64,000 bases of DNA, taken from the NCBI GenBank assembly GCA_964017195.1, contig OZ024888.1, positions 11,913,701 through 11,977,700 of the forward strand. The letters are read 5' to 3'. Position numbers and translations under genes: made by a program. Positions 34,101 to 46,100 of this stretch are shown here, in pieces. The notes beneath the pieces are model-generated. The model made no database searches. It was not told where the DNA came from and worked only from the letters and a program-made list of their open reading frames with translations. Within the stretch, counting starts at the first letter, position 1. Every line of letters begins with the position of its first letter. Source of the DNA: Siderastrea radians (lineage: Eukaryota > Cnidaria > Anthozoa > Scleractinia > Rhizangiidae).

Positions 34101-37100
34101 AATAATAATAACAACAACTGCATTGCTTGAACTTGACTCACTAAACCAGATTATGACAAAAAAATTTTTTGAGAGCATGTTTTATATTCCCCATTATCAC
34201 ATAGCATTTATTTAATTGAGGAGAGAAAACATTTTTGAGATAAGAAAGGAGGCCCGGTGGTGGATATCTTATAATCAAGATTTACCTGAAGAAGCTCAAA
34301 ATGTACCACTTTAAGAATAGTGTTACAGAACATGCTGTAGACACCATATTTGGCACTGTGGCCCATTGAGTCGAAGCGACCATCCCCACTCCAGACAACA
34401 TTCTTCAGGTTCTTGACTTCTGCAATTAGGGTTGCTTGGTAACGTTCCCAATACTTTAGAACAGCAGGAAACAAAAAATTCTTCTGATGAAAGAAGAATG
34501 TCCTGGCAGTAAAAACAGACAACCCCATGTGCCTGAAGACCAGCAGAATTTTGCTAATGGAAGCTCCAGCCATTAGCACAATGAAGCTCAACAAAACATT
34601 TCCTGCTGGATATCTTCCATTAAACATCATGGGCTGCGACCTCCATGTAAATGAATCATCACGACAGCTCAGGCAATACTGCTTGACAATTACCATGGTT
34701 CCCCTCTGTGTCATGGTCACTTTAGGATTTCTTTCCTTGCATTTGAAGCAGAATAAGGAGAACAGGCCAAGAAGATTGGTAAAGAAAACAATGAATTTGG
34801 GCTCCTCATAGCACGGTGTACCAGGTTCAACCCTAAAAATGAAATTCATAGCAAGGGTTAAATTTGCAATAGATAATCAATTAATTGTGAACAAGGTAAT
34901 ATAAGAAGCCTAAACTGGCACTAGTGCTTATAAAATTCTATCTCCTCAACAAGCTTAAGAATAGCAAAATAGGATGCTTTTAGATGACATTAGAAGGCCA
35001 TCTACCACTGTGATACAGACAAGTATTACTGGAAAAAATTACAAACAAGCTACAGGAGAACCACAGGCCAGGAAGCAACTGAGTGTAATATTGCTTTTAG
35101 TCTGCCCCTAGATGGGATGCTAGTCCAGCAAACACTGCACCCTTAAGTTTAATTTCTTTATAAAGGAACAGCATGATGGTATGTACCAGGTCTGAAATTA
35201 CCAACCTCACTGTATTACTTGACTCAATGCCATCCTGCTCTTCTTCACTCTGTGATGAATAGTCCTCCGCAGATGGAGCACTATCCTCATGTGGAGCCCA
35301 GTCAGTCTCCTCAGTTTCAGGAACTTCAATCTCTGGTACTTCCTCCTCCTCCTCAGCTTCAATGGCTGCCTCTTCCTCCACAGGGTCAACATCAGACTCT
35401 GTCTCCACATTCTAATTTTACAGCAAAAAATTACCTTGTTACAAAATATGTTTTGTTTTGTTTATTTGTGTTTTGTTTGTAATTTTAATTTCATAACCCC
35501 AGATGAGGGAAATGTGTAACTTTTAACCTTTGCGAACATTTATTGCAATTTCATGAAACAAATTCCCCCCTAAAAAATACACCGAATTTGATGTCATGAA
35601 ATTTTCCTATGATATAGTAAGCACAAAATCAATTAATCCTGCCACTTCATTAGAAATTAGCATTTATATTAGCAATCAAAACGAAATATCTAAAAAACAT
35701 ACCTGGCTATTTTTGACCTCCTTTAATTCCCTCTGAATTTCAGCATACCGCTTTTGGAGGCGGTTAAATTTCCTCTGCAGGGAGCATGAGCTATAGGAAA
35801 CATGGAGTTCGAATCGAAAGTTGTTTCAAGGAAACAGCTTCAATAAAATTATCACGTTACCGTTAGTTCTGTTGTTCTGTGTCTTTGATTTCTACATCAT
35901 CTTCTGCAAATATCCCTGTTTCTCCCCGATTCTCTGCTGAGTTCGATGGTAGATGCTTGAACCACCCGCCATTTTGAAATTCCCTCAGTCCCAGTTCTAC
36001 CCAGCTAACTGGAAATAAACCTCTCCTGTGAAGCCACTGGGTAGGAAGCACTTGGGCCGTTGCTAGGAGATTTGTGCCACTAGCCAATCGTAGGGCCGAA
36101 AAGACAATTGCTATTGTTTTTCAAATTCGTCTTTAGCTGGTAAGAGCAAAAATAACTTTCCAGTCCCCTGCTAGCAAACATATGTGAGAAAAAGTCGACT
36201 CTCCCCACAAGGCAAGAGTCGGAAACGGAAATAAAATTTTCTTGTCGGGTCTTTTCTGGGAAACTTTTAGGGAACAGTATTATATTGCATTTGCCGAATT
36301 TCGGAGCAGCTGTTGTCTCCCCGAAGAAGCTAGCAGTCACAAAAACAACATACAACATACATGTATTTGTTTGGCCGAAAACAAAAAGCATTAATTTTAC
36401 CATAGAACACAATTTGAAGGTTACATTCCGGGGACGAAAACAGAAGAAGCATTATTTTATAGCCGAGCGCCGAAAGCGAATATTTTGTTTCGTCTCGCTC
36501 TCTGCGCTTGGCTAAATAAACGCTTGTAAGGTCTTGTAATGCAGGCTATCCGAACAGACAGTTTCACTGAAACCATCTGTTCTTGCAACTGCTGATATTA
36601 GGGAGGTGAATTGTCTTAGCTGGGGCAATTGTTTTTCCTCCCTCGTAGTTAACCCGTCGTTTCTTCGCTACAATCGTTCCCGGGAAAGCGGCTCTCAAAA
36701 GACTTCCAAAATTGTTTTTTTTTATGTCTCTGGCAATGCTCCTCGACCTTAACATGAAAATAAAGTGTTTGTAGGCTTCGTCCACACTAATTCCATGATT
36801 TCCCGGCTGATCGGAACAGTTTTCCTTCTCGACAACGCAAAATAATTCTCGCAATATAAAATGGACGTTGAGGTTTTGATCAGCGAGTACACAGGCTCGA
36901 TTCGTTTCGAAAACGGGAAATAAACCCGAAAGTAAATATCTCCTTCACACTGTAAGCGTAAACTAAAGTTAATAATCAAATACGAAAGAACTGGCCACTG
37001 ATGCGATCTGGTTTTCAACTAAAAATGAATTTAAGTTTCGCAATTTGATTCTACTTTTTGAATCTCCGAGAAAACCCCTGAAAGAAGAACCAAGATAGAA

Positions 37101-40100
37101 CCTAATTTGAATTGCAAATTTTAATCCGTTGCACGACGACCTTCCATATATGGAAGTCCGTCGTGCAATGTTCTTACGAGCTCGTGACGATAGCCTGGCA
37201 AAGATAGCCTACCCACTCGCTTTAGGGGTTTTTGGTAAGCTGAGTAGAACTGGGACTGAGTGAATTTCAAAATGGCGGGCGGTTTAAGCATCTACCATCG
37301 AACTCAGCCGCTGAGAGAATCGGGGAGAAATAGGGATATTTGCAGAAGATGATGTAGAAATCAAAGACACAGAACAACACAACTAACGGTAAGGTGATAA
37401 TTTTATTGGAGTCTCGACATCTTTCAGCGCTGTTTCCTTGAAACAACTTTCGATTCGAACTCCATGTTTCCTATAGCTCATGCAGGGAGCGCTTTGACTT
37501 TCTGGTTTCTATACATTTTCCACACTGTGCTGAAGGAGGCACAGAACCAGGAACAGATGATACAGATGACAAAGATGGGGTGGTAGAGTCAGAGTGAAGT
37601 GGTGTTGAGAATGTGGTGTCTGCAGATGTACTTGGGCCAAAGGGTGTGCAAGGGGTGACGGAACCAGAGGAGTGAGGAGTTGTACATGTAAATGGGGAAC
37701 TTGGGCCCCATGGTGGACTAGCAGTGGAGGAGTCTGGAGGTGTGGAGTCTTCTTCGACAGTGACACTGATGTCACTGAAGTTGTTGCTTAACCTTTTCTT
37801 CTTTGGAGGCGGTTGATGTTTAGACTGAATCTCTCTCATGATCTGAAAGGTAAGCGTTGTTTGTAAGACATGTTGAACTTTCTGTTCAATCATACTAGTT
37901 TATGTGTTTCCTTCTAAAACACACTAATTAGAGAAAGAAGGTATTACCTATCAACCCAGTGAATAAAATGTTTTCGAAATAACACAAAACACGGTTTGTA
38001 AATGTTAGCTTATCAAATGCCAGGGAGAATTATGAACATGGTTTTCTTGAGTGGCGCTATAGCTTATTTACTCGTGACTGGTGAACTTTCTATAAGCTTT
38101 ATAGCAAGATGTTGAAACAATATACGCTTGATACCTACTTTCTTATAATTATTAGCGTATAGCACAATTCCTCACTCACCTTTTCTGTATTCAAGAGTAC
38201 AGCTATTTTAATTACGAACAATACCATTACTCGTTTCTCAATAAAAGCTGGTAAAAACCAACTGCCTCAGCTGCCTCAGAAATGAGGGCGCTTTTTACCT
38301 GACAATAACACGTGCTGTAAGAAATAGCAATAGATGCTCACACTTACGTTTCGTTTCTTTCGGGCAGTCAAAGGAGATTTGTATGGCACCACAATATCCT
38401 TTGTAGGCACAGAACCGGGAATCAAATTCTTCTTGAGCTCAATGGAGTGGCCGTGTTCGTTTGTCACAAGGACTGGCTTGTGCTCAAAACAACTTTCCTC
38501 AAAATGAGCTGAACATAGGCACGATGACTTCTTCGGCTCGAAATCTTTTCTGTGGAGACGGACAAATTGCGTCCATTTCCACCTCACACTTTCTTCCTTG
38601 GGGAAGTAATGCATTGAAATACCTGGTGTGCCAGTTTTATTGGCACAGTTGACTTTGTTAGGCCCACCGGCCGAGCAATAGTTCACGCCGCCTTTCTTTC
38701 CCTTCTTCTCCGCCATGACACTCGTGTCTTCAGAACCACCAACTACGTCATTTCCGGTGTAACGTGAGAGTTTTGGCCGAGCGCAAGATGGCGACACTTC
38801 CAATCGTCAAACGCGAAACTTTAGGGCCGGAAAATCGCTACATAAAAGAGTTTCTACTCGACCAAAACCGAATATTTGGGATAATAATGACATAAACAAA
38901 CATATCAGGTAAACTTAATTTTTACTTCATAGGCACTTTAAAAAATATTCACTTGTTTCAAATTTCAGTGCTTTTGCATTGCTAATAAAAGGGACAAATG
39001 AGTAACGGATGCAAAGAATGGCTATAGTACTGTCCTTTAATTTTTCCCTAGCGAGGGCCTGGGTTGTATCATTAATTAGGGAGAGTCCTGTGTAAGTAGA
39101 ATAAGGCTCGAACTATAGAGTCGGGTGTAGTGATTTCAATGGCAAGTGTGTACTACTTTGTCTCTCATCCCGGCTGTAATTCTCTCGCTCTTTATCTGTG
39201 GGGTGTCCTCTACATCTGCATTATTCTGGTATTCACAAACCCAGAGAATAAAACAAACAAACAAAAACAAAACCAACGCTGTCAGTTCCTACATTACATT
39301 CTTAAATTCATTTTTGTGTTATCAGTTAGAATAGTCAACAATTATTGATCGAAGTCGAGGTTAGACCCGAGCAACACATTGTTTTTGTCTTTTGTTTTTT
39401 CGCAGGTTCAGAATTCGCGAAAATCGTGTAAAGTTGACCAGTTAACTGAATTTTTACGGGTGAGATTTTAATAATGTTCCTTAAGACACGTGCAAAAACA
39501 GAGAGCAGTGCAAGGCTCCCCAAAACCAAAAGCACAATAAAACGTGAAAATGCGTGCAGTTACCAAAAGAAATGTAAAAAGCAAAAATTTGTGCAGTTAG
39601 GAAAACAAGTTTAAATGAGTTGATTTGGGAGCAAATTATCACTGTATTTTTTTTTTATCATCTCAGGCAAAGGAGTCGGGTTCCAAATTCGCGATCCTGT
39701 ACCAAAGCGAACTGAAATAACGGAATTAAAACTAACGCAAAAAATTAAAGGCATCGGTAAGGTTAAGGTCAAGGTCAAACGGATTCAACATCATTCAATA
39801 TTGCTGAATACAACTTTGTTTTGTTTTCCGACGTTGAAAGAGGCGGTCAAACAAATTTAACATTGTTTTCCCGCACCTAAGAGCAAAAGAAACTTGAGCC
39901 AACGTCACTCAACAGGGTGCATGATCAATGCGTTTTAACATGTTGAGTTCTGCAACGTTCAATGGTGTTGAATGGAACCTTGTCGATCCCGTTCCTCTTA
40001 GGCCTAGTACTGCCTTGAACATCATGTAAAGAGAACGGTTTTGCTCTCAAAAATATTACTTGAAGTACAAAACGATTAACAGCGGTATTCCCAATAATAC

Positions 40101-43100
40101 GACATTATGTCATTTTTAACGATATTCGGTGGTGACAAGGAGGGCTAAAAGAATGCTTGAGCCCATTCTCACCTTTGACGGTCAGTTGGGAGAGAGAAAG
40201 GGGCGACTTTACCTCGAGTCTGCCGCATTCCTTTAAGAAGACTGTTAATTCACTACGGCCTCCAACAGTATATCATTATCATTATCCAAAAATGTCGTTA
40301 AATCTTTCTCTAACGTCTGAGAGTCCAATGGTCATTGAGCTAGAGTATTTCGAGAAAATCATACCAGGGTCGATAGCCTGTGGTGTGCTCTACTCTATAA
40401 AGCGAATCTTATGACATGGGTTGTGTCGTTATCCAAAATGGTGGGCAAGGTGGTAGCCAATTTGGATTTTACTGCGAACCAGCAATTATCAAAAAACAGG
40501 GAAAGTGTTACAAAGGGATAATGCCTCCTACCTGAGCGCGCGCTGATATGACGCAATATGGCACGTGCAATCAAATTTTAAAATTACTCGCGAGCTTTTT
40601 GTTGAGCTTTTTACTTATTTTCTTAGTCAAGTATATATATAAAAACATAAACCCCTATCATCTAACGATAAAGATTGTAAAGAGGACGACACGTGCGATT
40701 TCTAGAAGCCAGATGTTTAAAGTTTGTTTCAGCTTTTTCCTCGTGAATGCTCAAGTATTAATACACGCATAAAACCGGCGTCAGACAGCAAATCTAAGGT
40801 GCGCAGTCGCAACTCTGAAAAAAAAACTGATCGAACTTATGATTTGGTAAACGCCCAACAGTGCAACCATGAAAGCATATAAGATGTTGGTTTGTTAAAC
40901 ACTCAAGGAGCTTATCATAAGCGTCCTTCTCCTTTTCATCATCATCATCCTCATCGTCATTATCATCATAAGCATCATCAGCGTGACGAAGCAAAATAAG
41001 TTAATAGAAAACAAACAAACAAACAAAACGCAGTAACAGAATAAAGGATTTTTTCTTATCAATACTTTTGGCTAAAAAGCTATCTTTTGGCAGAAACTGG
41101 TACCGTCGGTATTAACTTCTTACCTTTCTTACAGGTTTTGCCATCTCCTGTATAGCCTGCTTTACAAGTGCAGGTGTATGAGCCCACAGTATTTTGACAA
41201 GCAGCATTGATGTCACAGTCGTATGCGTTAGTAGTGCACTCGTCCAAGTCTGAAAACAAACACAAATACATTGAACAAAGGAAACTTACACACTACTTAT
41301 TATTCGTAACAATTTTTTTTAAATTATTTGTTCACGCAGGTTAAAAGAAGGCAGCCAGAGGCTGATGTGGACCTGCGATTACAATTCCTTATGAATATAG
41401 AATTAAAGCATATAAAATATCTGGGAATCTAAAAAGGTAATGAAACAGTAGAATCGCGAACTATGGAAGCTAGAATTATTGCGATTACAAGTATGTCTAG
41501 CAGAAAATTATAAAAGCATACGAAAATGAATAAATAAGTAGATAAATGAGTAAATAACAAGTGAATAAGTAATACAAACTGTATTAGCTCTTAAAAATAA
41601 TAAACGTTAATGTCCTTGTTGGAGAGCATACACGACTCTTTGAGGAAATCGATCGATTTTTTCCAGTAGCTTGGTGTCTTTCTACAATACATAATGATGG
41701 CCTGAAGTGATGCGAAATTGCCTATAATAGCGGGTGGTAATATAGATTTCAAGTTTGGAACAGTGGCCTAATCTGCATGTATGCTGACAGTCAATTCTCA
41801 TGGAAAGTTACAAAATTGATGAAAAGTATTATTAGTATCTTTATTTTTTTCAAGAATGGCTTTTGCGCAAGACATTTCTTCTTCGTCCCTTCGTGACGTC
41901 CTAATGTAGTGACTGACTCAGTGACTGCAGGACATGCGACATGGGACAAGGTCCTGACACGGTGTCCTAGTTAAGCTATTACAAGAAGTGCAAAACCGAA
42001 TTCAAAGCAATTGAATATTTTCTGTCTGAATTTTTTTTTATTTGTTGTGGTTTTGAGAGCAACAATTATATACAAATCCTGGCGATTCTTTGACTGGGTG
42101 TTAATTAACAACAGCGGCATATTCCGCTTATGAAAATCTTCTAGCTGCAACTGCACTTCTTTATACCGGTGTACGAGGTAGACCACGCTTAGAAACACGG
42201 GCTGGCACGTTAAAATCTCTCCTTGAGTTTGGTCTTAAGGTTAGAGAAAATAGCAATTATTGTAGTGTGATGTCCTAATGTGATGTCTTTTTATGTGACG
42301 TCTTTTAGCATGTTGTGTGTGTTGCCTTATTGCGTTACGCCTTTTAGCGTGACCCTTTCTAGCGTGATTCCCTTTTGCGTGAGGCCTATTTAGGTCATAC
42401 CTTTTTTTGCGTGGCATCTATTGGATGATGCCCCCTTTAACAATGCCTTCTTTCTATAGTGGCGCTCTCTATCTCTCGCTCTCCATATTTTTTTTTATTT
42501 TTTATTTTATTTTTTTTTATAGATGTACCCTTCTACTTAAGATAAACTTAGAGAAGTTGAGTATCAATTAATCTACACCAACTGGATTATCGGGTTCTGT
42601 GTATTAGTATCTACCTGTAAAACAAGTAAAGTTGTAGCAGTTTTCGCACGACACATCATTCCAAGTGTAACCATGCTTGGCACCAAGAGTGTGCACGCAG
42701 TCTTCGTTTCTCCAGTTATTTGGCTGCCGTGAAGCCCAAAATCTAAAACTGCTTACTTCTTTGTTCGTCCAAACGAACGATCCTTCTACACTCCTGTCAT
42801 TCAGACCAATCCAGCTTCGTCCACCGTTGTGCCGGTGCTAGATGTATACGTTTTCTTCTTGGTTGTGAACAGTCACTAGACTTGAGCTCATTGCAGTACA
42901 GTTTGATTCAGCGGTCAGCCATGAGGCGCATGTGGAACTTGTGAAGTAGCAGTAACCGCCAAAGTAACCCCATCCTGGCAGGCATACGTCTACGAAGTAA
43001 CAAGATCGTTTGAAAGTCAGTCATGTGTTTAAATTTTTCGGGTTGTTGTGTACGTTCTTTTCTTATATAGAATGCTAGAAAGCTGTGCCAAGGAGTCACT

Positions 43101-46100
43101 CTTTTACTCTAATTAAATGCTAAGTGATTTAGACAGGTGACAAAAAAGTGTACGCAGCGCTGATTATGAAAAAAGTCATGTTTTTAAGTTTTCCATCGAC
43201 AACTTGGCTTAAATAGTAGTTTTATAAGATGTTTTTTTTTCTCTGACCTTCAGAATAAAAATTATGAACTGGTGAAAGAAAATTTGTAGCCATTTCAATG
43301 CTCTGGACTCGACTTTCGATTGACTAATTTAAAAGTTTGTCTCTAAATTTTGTCTGTGTGGCCATGGTAGGTGAAGCCAAAAGATAAGTTACATAATGAT
43401 ATACATGGAGATTAAAATAAATGTCAATTTGGTCATCAATATTTACTCAATATTTATCAATATTTCCTCGTACCTGTCAAGACTGTGTATGACATGGAAA
43501 GCGGGTCATACTTTGACTCGTACAATTCCTTTAGACAAAGTCGGGCCCCTGTCGTGTTGATGTACTGTAAAAAAAAAAAAAAAAAAAAAAGCGAATCAAA
43601 CGTTTGTTGCAGAGCCTGGTTGTTCAGAGATCAGCTAAGCAAGCATTATATAAGTATCTGATTAAAATTATCGTTTTTCACTTATAGCTCACTGATGTGG
43701 ATTTCCGTGAGTTTTGACTCACATTTTGACTTTCGCCGTTTAAAATTCAACTTATATTAGCAATAAAAACAAACTTTTCAACGAGATAGATAGAGATCTT
43801 GGTTACAGCTTTTATTTAACAGAATCTCCAACGACCTCTCCTAGGATATGAGACCAAAGCAGCAATTTATTAGTGCTTTGGGTAGTAATTGCCCCGAGAC
43901 CGCGTCCGGTAGTCTCTTCGGTATATATGCTTTTAACAACTGAAATAATTTTTATTTACCTTATTATTTTAGCCATTTTGGAGTCTCTTAGCTGTTCAAT
44001 AGTTTTATTTTTATTTTTTCTCTCTACAGCCTGTATTGAAATTTGGCTTAAAAAAGAATTGTTACGTTGTTGCAGGAGTAATCAAGTTTTGGTAACTCTT
44101 TATGCTCTATCACAAAACAAACCAATTTCTCCTTATAATTTAATCTAGTTTCCATGAATGTAATAAAGAGAGTTTCCGTTGTCTTACCTCCACCCAAGCA
44201 GTGGGATCTTGATTTCCACCACTCGAGGAATGGTTTGGTGACACAAAAACGCTCGGGGCGTTTTTATACGCCTTAGTGAAGTGGATTTCCTTTAACATAA
44301 GAGAAATATGAAGGACTTTTTTAACTGTCTTTAATAGAAACACACATGTCAATTATTTAACAAATACCTTTCTTTACAACCTCTGTTTTCGTCACCTGGC
44401 CTGAAGGAGAATGCTTTATTCTAAACAAACAAGAATGGAGCCTGAAGCTACTTACCTTGCAGAAGGCGTTGTTGTAATCAGCCGGAGGAAGCTGAGAGTT
44501 TGCAAAATAAACTGAATTGTGTTCTGAGAAGAGTGGCTTATGTAGAGACACAAACGCCAACCATTTCTACAATAGAGAGAACAACAAAGGAACAATGGGT
44601 TTAAATCTAATAATAAAAAGGGTAAATGTTTACACGTTCATTTGAGTTAAGTGGCTTAAGAAGAATCAGAAACAGGCTTTCTTTTCTCTGATAAGGTGAT
44701 CAAGGTGTGATCGAAAAAAATGTAGGGGACCTCTTATAGGCAGACGTAATGAAGTTGTGTTGGTAAGAGAGAAATATACGATTAAAAAATACAGCACTTA
44801 CAACATAAACATCCTCGTGAGAGCCAGCGTAATTTTGCAGTTCTCTTAAACATATTTTGAAAGAAGATTGCGTGATGTCTTCCATCCAAATACTAGCAGC
44901 GTCTCGTTTCAGACCAGCGTGGTGATGTGCCGCGGTAATAAATACGGATGGCTTCTTTGAAAACTTCCCCTTTGAAAAAGAACAGAGAAGTAGAATAATT
45001 AATGCAAAGCGCCCCACTGGTTTGTTGCAAATACGCTCTTAACTGCTGACTCATTAAGGACTATGATCATACTTACACAAGCAATCCCTTTTTAGGAAAG
45101 GTAGAGAAGCATCTCAATATTTTCCAACTGTGCTAACAAAACCTGAAATCTTGAATAATGATGATCTAAGTTTATAAGAGCTATCAACCAAAAGAAACAT
45201 TCTTTTGGAGCTATATGCCTTTCAAGCTAGTAACAGGTTAAGTTTGTCTTGTCTGGAGAAAAGTTCATCAAAAAACTAGCAATTCAAGCACTGCAAAAGT
45301 AGCTAATCATGTAGATATTAGTGATCTCCGCTTTTCGCTGCCTTTGTTTTCCTTTCCATTTGTTTGTTTGTATGATTGTGGCATTTTTTTATTATGCTCA
45401 ATTTCAGCTAAGACGCAGGGAAACCAAAGATCAATCTAAATCACTAACCGAAGGAAAATTCACTGTCTCGCAAGTCGTCCCAGTCCACCACTGTGATATG
45501 CGCACGTCTCCTGTAACTCCACCCACTGGGGCTCCCTGGTAACCAATCCAATCCACTGTCACGTTAGCAGTCGACTTGCGCTCATTGAAACCTGCTGCCA
45601 TCACACACGCAGTAAATCGATCATAATTGATATCCTCAACCCACGACACGGCAGCATCATGAACATACGTCTTGTCACTGGTATCGATGTGATGAACTGC
45701 AATCTGCACTTCAATGGGTTTGTCAGGATAGCAGACATACGGTTGAAAACGAATTACTTCACAATGAGAGTACCCCAGGGATGGAATGTGTGGTATGTGG
45801 CGACGACCGCGTTGAAATGGAAACCCTGCAAAAATTGCATGAGGGACTTAGGCCATGAAAAAAAATTCGCAGCATGTATTCATTAAAAGCGTTATTTTAC
45901 GCGAATCATTTCTGTCAGCAATGTAAAGAATCGTATCAACACGTGCAGTCGGCATGTGTCCGTGCGGTTATTTAACAGCATGACATAAATTAAAATTACG
46001 GGAAAAGCGATCAGGTCGTGAAACAAAAATTATTACAGGAAAGAACGGAGCGCAGTCAGTGCAAGTGCGGGAATTTTAAGGTCAGTAATGCTGATTTTCG

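Larger units (their letters stand above)
31330..38803 (-). pseudogene. THAP-domain DDE transposase gene, nine exons, disrupted in exon 2
   Basis: Exons at 38803-38348, 37842-37482 plus 35776-35703 (split by an insertion), 35411-35206, 34832-34286, 33627-33192, 32893-32722, 32444-32296, 32087-31896 and 31469-31330 join with consistent phases and GT-AG borders. They imply 910 residues counted from the first ATG; the ATG at 38716 has the better context. Order: variant THAP finger, Pro/Ser/Thr-rich linker, basic coiled coil, acidic segment, catalytic region and C-terminal CCHC knuckle. Candidate catalytic residues are Asp in [15 protein letters not shown] (about 516 or 520), Asp in [10 protein letters not shown] (about 583) and Glu in [15 protein letters not shown] (about 727). 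The insertion adds 1.7 kb plus a duplicated 9 bp and introduces an early stop (after KSKRSLHEL), so this copy should make no full transposase. Confidence 0.8.
28920..38937. mobile_element. 10-kb Kolobok-like DNA transposon with two genes
   Basis: The ends are a perfect 19-bp inverted repeat: AGTGCCTATGAAGTAAAAA at 28920-28938 and its complement at 38919-38937. Both are flanked by TTAA. TTAA targets together with a THAP-domain, DDE-type transposase point to the Kolobok superfamily (family knowledge; no alignment was run). It carries a minus-strand nine-exon transposase gene (31330-38716) and a plus-strand three-exon gene for a P2X7-C-like protein (29210-30581), transcribed towards each other. 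Later insertions are nested inside: a foldback at ~30913-31120, a tRNA-headed SINE at 33686-33960 and a long-TIR element at 35786-37481. The short TIRs are perfect and nearly all splice phases agree, so it inserted recently, but the exon 2 insertion has disabled its transposase. Confidence 0.85.

Noticed and set aside
42838..42840. Stop-codon recoding by RNA editing as an explanation for the TAG and TAA
   Set aside because: Nothing in the sequence supports a recoding structure; nonsense mutation or base error is simpler.
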